A stretch of 62,630 nt of DNA from Jaenimonas drosophilae (lineage: Eukaryota > Euglenozoa > Kinetoplastea > Trypanosomatida > Trypanosomatidae): positions 1 to 62,630 of the forward strand of contig JASAON010001572.1 in assembly GCA_030849065.1 (NCBI GenBank). Direction: 5' to 3'. The notes under the pieces are model-generated. The model had not been told where the DNA came from. It was given only the letters and a program-made list of their open reading frames with translations, and ran no database searches. The translations under genes and the position numbers were made by a program. Positions 26,920 through 36,988 of the stretch are shown in pieces. Within the stretch, counting starts at the first letter, position 1. Every line of letters begins with the position of its first letter.

Positions 26920-28353
26920 TTACAAGATGGTGCGGAGGAACTGAACCTGTTCCTCCACGTCTGAATCTGGGATAGGGCGAACTTGTGGTAATAGTGCTGA
27001 GGACGACGCCCATGGGCGAGGGCTCGCACAGAGCAGCTCCATGAGCCGCAGGACCTCTCCATGACCACGGAGATGGAGTAGATGGCCCAAGTGGCTTCTG
27101 CATGCCGGTGCGTCGAAGGCCGATTGGCGCAGGGCAATTTCCGTCAAGCGCCCACGCAGCAACGCTGCCAAATCGCAGTGTTGGCAGCTTCGGCAGATGT
27201 CCCCAACAATGTGGAGGAGATCGAGCTGGCTCCAGAGGTCGTGCTCGTACCCACACGACGCGGTGCCCATCCTCTGGACTGCGCCATGGAGACTGTGGTA
27301 GAGCAACCTCTCCACGGCGGGTTCGAAAACGGCCCAGAAGTGCCGCAGACCCTCGAGCACCTCACACAAGAGAAGGAACAACCGCCGTGCCCACGAAGCT
27401 GCCCACTCAAGACGATGCGACGTGAGACCTTTCCCAGCATCTACAGTGGTGCAGCTCGTGGCGGGGTATGAGAGCTCTGCAATACCAAGCAGCGCAAGCA
27501 CTGTCGGGTTGAGCAGAGACAAGAGGGCAGCCACAGCTTCCACTCCGTCAGCAACCGCTCGTCCTGCCTCCCTCCACGGGATGCGCCGGGCTTCTGAAAG
27601 AATGCGGTTGAGGAAGTTGCTGCTGTGGCGGAGCTTCTCTTCAATAAAGATGGCCACCTGCGAGACGCTTGCCCTCGTTTCTGTGTCCCACTCCAGTGAT
27701 CGAACAAGATGGAGGAGGTAGTCGGGGAATGTGGTGCGAAGACGCCCCATCTCCTCGTGATTGAGATGAGCCACTTCATTGGGCTGCCACGTTGATGGAA
27801 CACCAACCTGACCGCAGTAATCCGCAGAGGAGGAGGAGTGGGTGGTTTTCAGGGCTGACGAGGACGGGAGGTGTGCTGATGAAGTGGGAGGATGAGCTGC
27901 CTCTGCACCCACCGACGTGGAGATGGCTGGCCTCTCCACTGGCGGTGGAGGCAAACCCTGCAGCATCGTCTGCAGAGCACTCGGGGGAAGTGCAGCATCC
28001 AGGAAAGATACACGGCCCACACTTACAGGCGCTGGGTTGGTGTTCTTCATTAGCTCAGTCAAAGGCTCTGCTGCTGAGCCCTCCGCGGCTGGGAGATCAG
28101 AACCGTTGTTCTCGTGATTATCTGCAGTTGCCGCCTCAGCTTCCTCCATCTGTGTGGCAGCAGGCACCCCTTCACGGAGTGCTCGGAGACGCTCGTGAAG
28201 AGAATCCATATGATGGACCAGCTGATCTGCGTATCGTTCATAATCGGCGAGCTGCTCCTCTTGCAACAGCAGTTGGTAATGAACCCGAGATAGGATCTCA
28301 TGCAGGGTCTGCTCCTCCATCAGATCCTGGAAGGTGTTTACTGGCGATGACAT
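26920..28353 (-). CDS. Hypothetical helical protein
   Basis: 477 residues, unrecognised. Residues 1-65 form an amphipathic, Glu/Leu-rich helix (LHEILSRVHYQLLLQEEQL onward), probably coiled coil. An acidic, Ala/Pro/Ser-rich linker follows to about 190. The C-terminal 280 residues are predicted helical and Leu-rich, with moderately hydrophobic stretches (AVAALLSLLNPTVLALLGI and RRLFLLLCEVLEGLRHFW) and a Cys/His-containing patch (DICRSCQHCDLAALL). These stretches are too interrupted to call membrane spans with confidence. ATG at 28353 is the first in frame. Pyrimidine tracts at 28384-28399 and about 28405-28418 precede it. Length and codon regularity support a real gene; no function is offered. 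Confidence 0.78.
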   Translation of the reverse strand: MSSPVNTFQDLMEEQTLHEILSRVHYQLLLQEEQLADYERYADQLVHHMDSLHERLRALREGVPAATQMEEAEAATADNHENNGSDLPAAEGSAAEPLTELMKNTNPAPVSVGRVSFLDAALPPSALQTMLQGLPPPPVERPAISTSVGAEAAHPPTSSAHLPSSSALKTTHSSSSADYCGQVGVPSTWQPNEVAHLNHEEMGRLRTTFPDYLLHLVRSLEWDTETRASVSQVAIFIEEKLRHSSNFLNRILSEARRIPWREAGRAVADGVEAVAALLSLLNPTVLALLGIAELSYPATSCTTVDAGKGLTSHRLEWAASWARRLFLLLCEVLEGLRHFWAVFEPAVERLLYHSLHGAVQRMGTASCGYEHDLWSQLDLLHIVGDICRSCQHCDLAALLRGRLTEIALRQSAFDAPACRSHLGHLLHLRGHGEVLRLMELLCASPRPWASSSALLPQVRPIPDSDVEEQVQFLRTIL

Positions 28354-29070
28354 CTTGCGTCACACAACGCCGACTACCAAGACAAGAAGAAGAAGAAAGC
28401 AACGAAGAAAAAGAGAGTGAAGAGTACAGAGCTCACGCATAATGTAGTGACACCATCAATAGGTGGTCATGGATGCACATCCCCCCAGAACTTTCTTGGT
28501 CGGCCGCATGGCACACGTCATTCCTCCATGAGAGTCTGTGAGACCCCTGGTCATGGCGGCGGATGGCCTACACAAATGTCATGAGTCTTTCTTCTAAAGC
28601 AAGCCTCAGACACACTAACTCCACTAACGCCACACTACACGCGTACCTCGTTCTTCATGCAATCAACCACCACCACCTCACTCATCTTACCCGGCGAACG
28701 CGTGGAGGAGGAGATCTTTAACGCGGCTCCCCGCGTACTCCACCACAAGCGACGCCAGTGATATGCACCAACTAGCCGTGCTTGACTAGGAAGGAAGAGA
28801 AAGAAGATGCCACGCATGGATGCGTATCGGCACACCCACGCTGTTTTTTTTGGAAGCGATATGCGCGATAAGAACTTCAAGTGAAGAAGCAAAACACCAC
28901 GTAGCTACAACGAGTGAGCCACATCAGTTGGCGCACCTTCTCATGCGGTTGGGCCATCACCCAATCTCACCGCCACCTCCCACAATAAAAGAAAGCCTAA
29001 TGAGTGGTACGTACGTACGTACGAAACCACCCTACACACACACAGGTGCGTACATCGTTTTTTTGTGTTC
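28354..29070. other. Intergenic gap
   Basis: No gene seen beyond the splice tracts near 28384-28418. A perfect GTAC tetranucleotide repeat occupies about 29007-29023 (separate entry). Confidence 0.55.
29007..29023. repeat. GTAC tandem repeat
   Basis: Four copies of the self-complementary tetranucleotide GTAC plus one base, about 50 bases downstream (in transcription sense) of the two-span protein stop codon. Could form a small hairpin in the 3' UTR. Confidence 0.7.
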
Positions 29071-29511
29071 TTAATCCTCCTTGTGAGGGTAGGAAGCATG
29101 GGGGTACTGGGCATGCCACCGCTCCTTATCCACCTGTGAGTAGTCCCAGTGCTTCACGCACTGCTTCGCCCACCACACGCGACGCATCATCGCGGTTTCG
29201 TTGGTGCTGCAGACGTTGGTGTACCAAAGCGGGGCAAGAGACATGCCAATGCAGAAACCAAGAACAGAGAAGCCAGAGATGGTGGAGAAGAGGACGAAGT
29301 ACGTATTCTTGCGTCGCATGAGCACGTACCATGAACCTAGGAGGGTGGCGCCGGTGGCCACAGAAGCAGCGAAGGTGAGCTGCCGACGGCGCTGCCTAAA
29401 CTGCTTTCCCCAGATGCCGCCTTCCTTCTCAAAGCGAAGGAAGTCGCGGGGCCACATCATGGGCAAATCCGCCACGAGGATCTTTCCCGTGCTGTCTGTC
29501 TTGGAGCTCAT
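29071..29511 (-). CDS. Two-span small membrane protein
   Basis: 146 residues, family not recognised. Two hydrophobic segments at about 46-64 (LTFAASVATGATLLGSWYV) and 72-92 (FVLFSTISGFSVLGFCIGM) are joined by a short basic turn (MRRKN), so both ends would face the same side. A basic patch KQFRQRRRQ precedes the first span. The C-terminal half is rich in Trp, His and Tyr (WWAKQCVKHWDYSQVDKERW). Size and layout resemble inner-mitochondrial-membrane accessory subunits, but no presequence is obvious. That location is a guess. ATG at 29511 is first in frame. Confidence 0.75.
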   Translation of the reverse strand: MSSKTDSTGKILVADLPMMWPRDFLRFEKEGGIWGKQFRQRRRQLTFAASVATGATLLGSWYVLMRRKNTYFVLFSTISGFSVLGFCIGMSLAPLWYTNVCSTNETAMMRRVWWAKQCVKHWDYSQVDKERWHAQYPHASYPHKED

Positions 29512-30072
29512 CCTTCTTTGTGTGTGGAGTTGGATGTGTTGTTATGCAGATTCAGCAAACGTTGGCTCAATGAGGAGGAGCACAGCGCTGAAATGTTGGG
29601 TTTCGTGAGGAGAACGAGATGGAAATGGGTGAGGAGCAGGGTCTCCCACACACACAGCTAGGCAAGAAAATGAGTTGCTGATCAACAACGAAGATACAAC
29701 AAAAAGAAGAAGGGTGTAGTATAGCAATGTCTGAGATTGATCCTCTGAGAACAGGCTAGAGGAGCCGCAGCATCTCCCCGCGTGGGAACACCGAACAGCA
29801 TTCCATGGTTGTGCTCATCTCCGGAGAATGGGCGTACCTACTTCGATTCCGTCTCTCCACTGAGAGCGTTATGAAGTTCTGAGTTGGGGGGATCCTTTGG
29901 CTCCTCCCCGATCTCCTACGGTTTGAGACGGTTGACGACCTCAATCATCGTTAACCTTTTCTTTCTTTTACTTATAAAACAATCAAAATCGTATTCGTTG
30001 CGTCATGAGTGTGTGTGGGTGTGTGTGTGGCACAGACAACAGCAGCAACATGACGCGTGTTCCTTCAACACG
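29512..30072. other. Intergenic gap
   Basis: No gene seen. Some purine-rich DNA on the plus strand (29697-29711) may act as a splice tract for the two-span protein. Plus-strand T-rich DNA at 29955-29970 has no gene after it. Confidence 0.5.
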
Positions 30073-31203
30073 CTACCGGCGGTCGCGTGGAGGACTGCGG
30101 CTGCGGCTATCGCGACGGCGCTCGTGGCGGCGGCGAGCGGGGCTGCGGCTGCGGCTGTCGCGGCGGTATCGGCGAGGGCTGCTCGAGCGGCGGCGGCGGC
30201 GGCGGTCTTCGTCGGAGTTGGAGCGGCGGCGGCGGCGATCTTCGCGAAAATCATCGCGACGGCGATCATCCATGCGGTCGTCGAAGCGGCGGCGTGGGGC
30301 CATCATCCCTCCACGTCCTCCACGGCCACCACCACCACCACCTCCGCGGCACTCCGCGGCCTTGTGGCCAGGGCGGCCGCAGTTGCGGCAAGTCACCACC
30401 GCGGCGCGGCAGTTTTGGGCAATGTGGCCCTCCTTGTTGCAGCGGAAGCACAGCTGCTTGGAGCGCACCTCAACCTCAATGTTGCGGTCCTTGAGCATCG
30501 TTCCCGTCTTGGCAATGGCCTTTTCCATGCCCTCGGCGGAATCCAGCGCCATGAAGCAGATGTTCTTCTCCTCGGAGAGGAACATGTCGGTGATGGCGCC
30601 ACAATCGCCAAAGAGAAGACGAACATCCTCCTCGGTGGTTCCGGCAGGGACGTTCTTCACCACGATGCGGAAGACCTGGGGGGTGGTGCCCGCCACACGC
30701 TTGCGCTCCACATCCACCACCTCGCCGCAAATCGTCGTGCCCGTCATCTTGATGGCCGCCTCCACCGCCTCCTCCGTGGGGAAGCCAATGAAGGCGTATC
30801 CACGGTGGCTGAGGAAGAAGTCAGTGATGGTGCCGCACACCTCAAATGCCTCACGAATATCCTTCTCTACAGCACCACGGCCGAGCTTGCGTACCACAAC
30901 CTTGTGCGATTCAGGGGTGGCGGTGGGGCCTGCAGGGGCGGCGGCATCGGAGGTGGGCTGCGGTGCGCTGGCCTCCACTCCGTTTGCCACGGCCACATTC
31001 ACGACGGCGCCATCTTCGTACTCACGTCCGTTGAGGAGCAGTGCCTCCTGCATGTCTTCCTCGGAATTGAAGGTCATGGTGGCGGTGCCGTTGTCGCTGT
31101 AGCTGACTGAGGCCACCTCACCAACACGGCTGAAGAAATCAACGAGCGCGGTGCGGCTCGCTTCGGATTCCGGTACTCCGCTAACACGAACCTCAAAGGG
31201 CAT
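30073..31203 (-). CDS. SR-type RNA-binding protein, TRRM1-like
   Basis: Nuclear RNA-binding protein, 376 residues, with the domain order of trypanosome TRRM1. RRM-like domains are at about 1-78 (VRVSGVP and GTATMTF), 100-170 (VVVRKLG and RGYAFIGF) and 181-252 (IVVKNVP and NICFMAL). Two CCHC zinc knuckles follow, CFRCNKEGHIAQNC and CRNCGRPGHKAAEC, both with intact CX2CX4HX4C spacing. Then comes a Gly/Arg stretch and an Arg/Ser/Asp-rich tail of about 80 residues. TRRM1 has been linked to chromatin and mRNA control in trypanosomes. ATG at 31203 is the first in frame. The tail is GC-rich and gives long antisense open frames, which should be ignored. Confidence 0.9.
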   Translation of the reverse strand: MPFEVRVSGVPESEASRTALVDFFSRVGEVASVSYSDNGTATMTFNSEEDMQEALLLNGREYEDGAVVNVAVANGVEASAPQPTSDAAAPAGPTATPESHKVVVRKLGRGAVEKDIREAFEVCGTITDFFLSHRGYAFIGFPTEEAVEAAIKMTGTTICGEVVDVERKRVAGTTPQVFRIVVKNVPAGTTEEDVRLLFGDCGAITDMFLSEEKNICFMALDSAEGMEKAIAKTGTMLKDRNIEVEVRSKQLCFRCNKEGHIAQNCRAAVVTCRNCGRPGHKAAECRGGGGGGGRGGRGGMMAPRRRFDDRMDDRRRDDFREDRRRRRSNSDEDRRRRRRSSSPRRYRRDSRSRSPARRRHERRRDSRSRSPPRDRR

Positions 31204-31925
31204 GATGGTCGGCAGAGCTGATGGGCTGATCTGGTGTTGTTGTTTGTGTGTGTGTGTGTGTTCCTCACGAAGAAAAACTGCTTATTCATCGTACATCGTA
31301 TTCACGGGGTCATCATTGCATCCATCCAGAGTGAGGGACGGAGGGTTGTTTTGATTGAGGGGAAGGTCAGACACCACCACGTACGCGAAAGAGAGAGGAG
31401 TGAGAGGAAGAAAGTAGTGTTCAGGTTGAGTTGATGCCACCACGTCGCTGCGGATGACAAACAAACGAACGGTACGTCGGTCTTGCGATAGTCGGTCGAG
31501 GAACGCATCGGAAAGCGGCATGCATGTTGCGCGTCAGTCATGTAGATCGATAATCAGGTGCCAACTTCTCCACCTGTCTTCTCACATTCTCTTGTTGCTG
31601 TTCTTGGCTGGCGGTATCCATTGCCCCACAATTTCTCTCACTGCCCTGCACGCAAAAGAAACACACTCAAACACACATAGACCGGAACGCACATCTTCCA
31701 CTGTGGCCTATACCTTCACACCCCTTCCATGAGCACTTCGTGCATGACGAATCAAAAAAAAAGAGCACAGGAAAAACGAAAACAACAACAACACGCACGC
31801 CTCCGCCAAGAAGCGGCCAACTGCCCACAAACCAACTCACTCCTCTGCACCATCCACAACACACGTGGCCTAACAAAATCAAAGGCCACGCGCATCCTTT
31901 TCTCCCGCATGAAGTCTGGCGTCAT
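31204..31925. other. Intergenic gap with GT repeat and splice tract
   Basis: No gene seen. A (GT)n run at about 31246-31260 lies in the 5' UTR of the TRRM1-like gene. Minus-strand pyrimidine tracts at about 31387-31414 and 31753-31775. Confidence 0.55.
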
Positions 31926-34340
31926 CTACACCGAAGAAGTGCGGCGCTTCACGACAACAAGGAAAGGTTTTGCAGCCACTTGGCCTCTCGTTGAGGCGCT
32001 GGTGTTGGTATCACGGCGACGGCCAGTCAGCTTCCGAGCGCTGCGCTGTGCCGAAGCCCACCACGACGTGAGAAGGCCGCGAACGGAGAGCGACGGCTCA
32101 GGTATGGTTGCCACAACCTCGTACCCCCGTGTGGCGAGCAGATCCGCCAAGGAGGCTCGAAGGATGATGTAGTCCGCCGCTTGTGGTACATCAAGAGACA
32201 TCTCATCTCCATTCATCACCACTGCAGGCTCAAACTTGGCGTACACCACCTTTAGTGGAGAGTTGGTCATGGCATGATTCTCATCTAGGGCATACGCACA
32301 ACGCTCATCCCTTGGAGTCTTGTGGGCGTTGATGTTGGCGTTGGCCGCGGTGTTTTGATGATGTTCCAGCGTGCCCAGCTCACCCAAGCACTGAGCGCTA
32401 TCCTCCCACAGCGCCACCCATGGCAGCGCGAGGAGTCGCCACCACCGCCGACGCCACGGGTTTTCATGTGCAGCATCATCAAGTTGTGGCCAGTGATGAT
32501 GCGGATGAAACGTCTTCTGAAATCGATTGATTCCCGTCATAGCTGCGTAGGCATCTACAAAAAGCCTCACAGAGGCCTCAGTTGCTGATGATCTCTCAAG
32601 ACCACGAACATCCTTAACAATGGCAGACTCTGCCACGTGGAGTGCGGCACTGCCTGGGTAGTTATCTGCACTGATCTCCACCGATATGAAGGCTGCAGCC
32701 CACATAAGGAGCAGCCCACACACATAAACACATCGCCATCCCACTTGCGCAGAGGAGGGGCGACGGGCCACCACCACCGAAGATGGTGAAGAAGCAGCTG
32801 GCTTTGTTGCAGGAACCACCGCGTCCGTTGAGTTCCTTCTTGGTGTTGATGTGCTGGTACGTTGGTAAGTGATCTTGTTGTTGCGTGTGTTGATGACGGT
32901 GGTGGTGGTGGTGGTGGTGGTGGTGCGCGACGCCGAAGACGATCTCAGCGAAGGAGGAGGAGGTCGTGGAGTCTCTTCTCTGCTCCACACAGTTGTTGTT
33001 TGGCTTTCCGCAACCGCAACCGCACACGGAACAATGAGCCAGGGGAAGGCCAACATGATGAAGCGCATCTCCTTGTGCGGGAGGAAGCTATATGCGGCCA
33101 CAAACGTCATTCCAGATACCATTGGAAATGCATAAAAGCGAGCTACACGATGCCAACGCTCCACCACACCCATTGACGGAAAAAAGAGCGCGAGGAGCTG
33201 CACACATCGATACTGATGAAGTGGCACCACCGTCAGCCCAAGCAGCACACACAGGAGCGGGTATATCCACAGCAGGGCACGAGGAAGTGCACGAGAGAGG
33301 TACCAATGCCACGGAAGTGTGCCCCACTCGTGGCTGCGGTTATCTGCCGTGTTGAACCACAACACCTCTCCCTCCGGCCACAGCCATCGCCCCCACAAGA
33401 AACTATCCATGCCCGGTGAGCTAACAAGAACTGCCACGGCGCCACTCACAAGAGAACACATGGCGCATAGCACAAAGTAGGTCGCAACACTCCACAGTCC
33501 AGGACTGTGGTCGCGACTCTTCGTCGTCTTCTTTACATCTGTGCTGCAGTGTTGCGTCTGGCTCAGCCATGGTGCCCACACCACAACAGAGGCAAGAAGG
33601 AGGAGCATATCGCATCGAAGCACCACCGCCCCCACTGTGAGAAGAGCCACAGCGGAGAATACGCGTTCGCGCAACATGCACGCGAGAGCTGCGTTGGCAG
33701 CGACTAAACCAAAGGTGTTGGGCAGCATCCTCGATGCGTAGAAGATGATATGAAAGATGCCACTGCAAAGAAGCAAAAAAATGGCGTCCGCACCAACCCA
33801 CTCCTCCAGGGATACTCTTCGCTTCTCAGCGGCAATCTTTCGGCGAATGGATGAGCCGTTGGTGCTGTGGGATGCGGCTTTTGACGCCGTCATGCGCATC
33901 TGTTCTTGCTCCGCATCGAGCTCACTACACTGAAGGGCGTGCCGCCTCTTCTCTCGTGCATGTAGGGCAGAGGCCACCCACCACAAGCTCCACACCACGA
34001 GCAGCCCTACACATAATCGGCATCCATGGCTCACCAACATTGCCAAGGTGAAGTCTGGGTTGATCCCTTCATCCATCTCCATTCGTGTGGTGATAAAATC
34101 CCCGTGGAGAGCCAGCGGGCTCATAATTGCGACGGCAACACCCCACGCAGAGACGAAGGACCGCGGCACCACGCCAGGGAAGTCGTGGTGGTCAAAGTCA
34201 TGTGTGTTTGGGCTGAAAACAAAGTCATGTACCGCCTGCATGTTAAAGCTCTCCTCCACCTTGGTGTAGGGGCATCGTAGCTCGCATAGAACAACGGCAG
34301 TGAAAAGCACCAGCACACTCACAGAGGCACCCCAACCCAT
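31926..34340 (-). CDS. ALG12: ALG12 dolichyl-P-Man alpha-1,6-mannosyltransferase
   Basis: ER membrane glycosyltransferase (GT22) that adds the eighth mannose to the lipid-linked oligosaccharide for N-glycosylation. It is 804 residues, well above the usual 480-550. Signature blocks match ALG12: CPYTKVEESFNMQAVHDF near the N-terminus (carrying the acidic catalytic pair), HHDFPGVVPRSF, FYASRMLPNTFGL, LWPEGEVLWFNT, WGTLPWHWYLSRALPRALL and LPHKEMRFIMLAFPWL. Multiple hydrophobic spans are visible throughout. The excess length comes from a Ser/Thr/Pro-rich insertion after AFPWLIVPCAVA, including a run of nine Thr encoded near 32895-32925, and an extended luminal tail. ATG at 34340 gives a signal-anchor-like start (VSVLVLFTAVVLCEL). 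Confidence 0.93.
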   Translation of the reverse strand: MGWGASVSVLVLFTAVVLCELRCPYTKVEESFNMQAVHDFVFSPNTHDFDHHDFPGVVPRSFVSAWGVAVAIMSPLALHGDFITTRMEMDEGINPDFTLAMLVSHGCRLCVGLLVVWSLWWVASALHAREKRRHALQCSELDAEQEQMRMTASKAASHSTNGSSIRRKIAAEKRRVSLEEWVGADAIFLLLCSGIFHIIFYASRMLPNTFGLVAANAALACMLRERVFSAVALLTVGAVVLRCDMLLLLASVVVWAPWLSQTQHCSTDVKKTTKSRDHSPGLWSVATYFVLCAMCSLVSGAVAVLVSSPGMDSFLWGRWLWPEGEVLWFNTADNRSHEWGTLPWHWYLSRALPRALLWIYPLLCVLLGLTVVPLHQYRCVQLLALFFPSMGVVERWHRVARFYAFPMVSGMTFVAAYSFLPHKEMRFIMLAFPWLIVPCAVAVAESQTTTVWSREETPRPPPPSLRSSSASRTTTTTTTTTVINTRNNKITYQRTSTSTPRRNSTDAVVPATKPAASSPSSVVVARRPSSAQVGWRCVYVCGLLLMWAAAFISVEISADNYPGSAALHVAESAIVKDVRGLERSSATEASVRLFVDAYAAMTGINRFQKTFHPHHHWPQLDDAAHENPWRRRWWRLLALPWVALWEDSAQCLGELGTLEHHQNTAANANINAHKTPRDERCAYALDENHAMTNSPLKVVYAKFEPAVVMNGDEMSLDVPQAADYIILRASLADLLATRGYEVVATIPEPSLSVRGLLTSWWASAQRSARKLTGRRRDTNTSASTRGQVAAKPFLVVVKRRTSSV

Positions 34341-35554
34341 GCGTGCTCTCGAGGCGTGCAGAGGTGAAAAAGCTGTGGCAGAGTCGTAGATGGATATCTA
34401 CGTCGCCGGAGACTGATTGAGGATATGAGCTGCTCAACACACCCACACAAGACAAGGCACTCAATTTGTCGGGGGTATCTCAACAGCACATGTAAAAAAA
34501 AGAAGGATGGCAACAACAGCAATAATAATCAACTAAGCACGCAGAAGCGCAGAAACGAAGGGGACAGGTGCGTACACACGAAAACACAACCTGCGTTGGC
34601 ACTCACACTGCAGCTCCACGATAGCACAGCCAGATAGATTAACCTTCACGCGTATCGATCACAGAGAGAGGGGGCAGTTGGGAAAAGGATGAAACAACTT
34701 TTTTTGGGTGTTTGAATGTTGGGTGTACGTGTAGATGGGCTAGAGAACCGTTGTTATGTGTTCTGAGCTCACTGGGTTACTTGTGCTCCGAAATGTATGA
34801 TTATGTGCGAGCGAGCAAAAATTGCAGGCTCTAGCAATGGTCTCTACAGAACGAAAAGGAAGAAGAGGAGAAGGTGCAGAGATTTGCAGCCACACATGTA
34901 CGCACGAACAAGTCAGAACATCGAATCTGTCGTTTGCGTGGGTTCGCATAGAGCTGGAAAAGTGCGGGGCACTTCACTCCACGTGAATATGGCGGGAGAA
35001 GTGCATCAACACACACGACAGCAACTCCCCCAACTCACCAACAAGCCGCACCTCACCACCGCAGGTAACTCTCTACGCAACAGCAACTACAGGATTCCCT
35101 CACTCAAGGAACCTCCAACTCGTGGTCAAGAGCTCAGGATGTATAAACGAAGAAAAAAGAAAACCCAAAAACATAGCCACCCACGTTGTGTGCGCGCCAC
35201 ATGCACCGTAGGATGGCTACATCGTATCGCCTCCACCAGCAGCATCTCTCTGATGGGAATATACGCGCATGGCGATGTGGGCAACATGAGGATTCCTCCT
35301 CCACTTCACTCAGCCCCATCACCTGGATGCCCACTGGGAAGCCACAGAGGATGAGCGATGGCACAACACAACGCCACACTTGGTGGTGCGTGAAGAGGGG
35401 CAGCTGAAATATCGGCCAGCCACTTACGTGCCGTTAACCACATCCATGGCGCTGATGCTCTTCTGCCCAACCAGCACCGCACATGTATTAGTGTGGCAGC
35501 GGCGCACAGACAGAAGAGCTGGAGCTCACCACGAATCATCCATCACGAAACCAC
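34341..35554. other. 1.2-kb intergenic region
   Basis: No credible gene. Minus-strand pyrimidine tracts at about 34494-34510 (nearest ALG12), 34854-34875 and 35150-35164. Short frames of 65-80 codons have no recognisable features. Confidence 0.5.
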
Positions 35555-36592
35555 TCAGCCAACAATAAGCCAGTAGAAGAAGCCACTTTGCTCAAAGATT
35601 CCGCAGAGAAGTGAGATGAGGAGGAGGGCGGCGATGGCCGGAAGAGGAATTTTGTGGCCCATAATCTTCACAACATAATCCTGAATACTACTCCAGCTCG
35701 CATCCTTGGGCTTGGTTGCCGCACTCGATGTGGCCGACGACGATGCCACCGCATCAGATAAGCTCGGGTCGAAGCGGATGCTCTTCGCCTGGCCATGACT
35801 AGAGTTGTTGGAGGAGGAATCCTTCAACGCACTGCGGCCATTAAACTTTACGGGCGGGTTCTGCGGAGGAGATCGATTGCTGGAGTTGGTTGTGCGCGTC
35901 GTGGGAGGTCGTGAGGTGGGCACCGGTGGTTGTGCCGGTGGGCTGCTGCTACTGGTGCTTGGATTGTTGTTTTGCCCCGGTGGGCGTGTGCTATCCGACT
36001 TCAAGCACACCACCAAACTCTGCGGAACCTCATCCTTGCGAGCAAAGACGCAGCCGAGGCGACGACGAAGGCCATCGGGCCGTTCGCCGCTCTTCTTTTG
36101 CTTGGAGCTCACCGGCCCGCGCTCCGACCAGAAGGCGGCGGCCGCGGCGGCGAGCTCGCGATTTGGCTTCGCGAAGAATGTTTTGATGCTCCCTGATGCG
36201 TTTGGCTTCTGGAGCGACTGCACCAGCGGGGTAACGTGCCGAGATGCGGCATCTCCATCAATGAGGGCGAAGTCAATGAAGATGTTGTCCCGAGTATCTT
36301 TGGTGGGCAGCTTGCGTACCTCGGGATCGGTGCTCTTGGCTAGGCTCTCGGGGTCGATGGAGAAGTTTACGGTGATGCTCTCCCCTGCGGGTATAAAGCC
36401 CGATGGTGGCTTGACTAAGTAGCGGTGGCGTACGGCGCTGAGTACTTTGAAGCCCAGCATGTTTTCGAGTGGGTTGGCTGGGTTGCTGGGGTGGAGATTG
36501 CGGATTTGCACCACATTCTCAATGGTGGCATTGGTGAAGGGGAGCGGAAAGAAGAGGCTGTCCTGCGAGAGCTTAACGCTGACCTCGGACAT
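35555..36592 (-). CDS. VAMP-associated protein (VAP), MSP domain
   Basis: Tail-anchored ER protein that tethers partners at membrane contact sites. It is 345 residues long. The major-sperm-protein domain fills about 1-140: FFPLPFTNATIENVVQIRN, NMLGFKVLSAVRHRYLVKP (the KT...Y.V.P strand), FIPAGESITVNF and DNIFIDFAL. A Pro/Ser/Asn-rich linker follows, then a C-terminal hydrophobic anchor (LPAIAALLLISLLCGIF) with a short luminal end. The usual FKVKTT core appears as FKVLSAV, so FFAT-motif binding may be altered. The frame extends back to a TTG at 36763, but the first ATG is 36592. PI4K, Rab and carrier genes in the same unit suggest nothing specific. Confidence 0.86.
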   Translation of the reverse strand: MSEVSVKLSQDSLFFPLPFTNATIENVVQIRNLHPSNPANPLENMLGFKVLSAVRHRYLVKPPSGFIPAGESITVNFSIDPESLAKSTDPEVRKLPTKDTRDNIFIDFALIDGDAASRHVTPLVQSLQKPNASGSIKTFFAKPNRELAAAAAAFWSERGPVSSKQKKSGERPDGLRRRLGCVFARKDEVPQSLVVCLKSDSTRPPGQNNNPSTSSSSPPAQPPVPTSRPPTTRTTNSSNRSPPQNPPVKFNGRSALKDSSSNNSSHGQAKSIRFDPSLSDAVASSSATSSAATKPKDASWSSIQDYVVKIMGHKIPLPAIAALLLISLLCGIFEQSGFFYWLIVG

Positions 36593-36988
36593 GATGGCAA
36601 AGGCGGCAGAGCGGGTGTTGTAGTTGGTTTCCGAGTTGTGTGTGTTGTTGTTTGAAGAGGGGGGGGTATTGTGTGTTGTGTGTGCTGCTCTACGTGATGC
36701 GTGGCACCTGAGATAAGATGAATTCGACGACGACAGCGACGATGTTTTTTTTCCTGATGACAATGATGCGTGGGCAGCAATCCTGATTTACTAGGACCGG
36801 TGTGTTCGTGGAACTAATATGTTTTTCTTCTCATCTTGGATAGATACATGAAGAGGAAAGAGATCATTCGCATGAAGCAAGAGAATGAATCTGGAGAGTG
36901 AAGGAGCTACATCAGCCATTGCATGGTACAGCACCATCCATCCGATCCAAGAGTTGTTGAAGGAGAAGAAAATGGCGGAGTGATATCT
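36593..36988. other. Intergenic gap
   Basis: No gene seen. G-run at 36659-36666 and other plus-strand purine patches may supply pyrimidines on the coding strand for the VAP splice site. The right part is Rab 3' UTR. Confidence 0.5.

Noticed and set aside
26920..28353. PEX11-like peroxisomal/glycosomal protein
   Set aside because: One helical stretch (SHRLEWAASWARRLFLL) loosely recalls PEX11, but the remaining conserved blocks and the usual length are missing.
29884..31110. Two long plus-strand frames rich in Ala, Arg and Ser
   Set aside because: Both are antisense to the SR-type protein; GC-rich Arg/Ser codons naturally leave open frames on the other strand.
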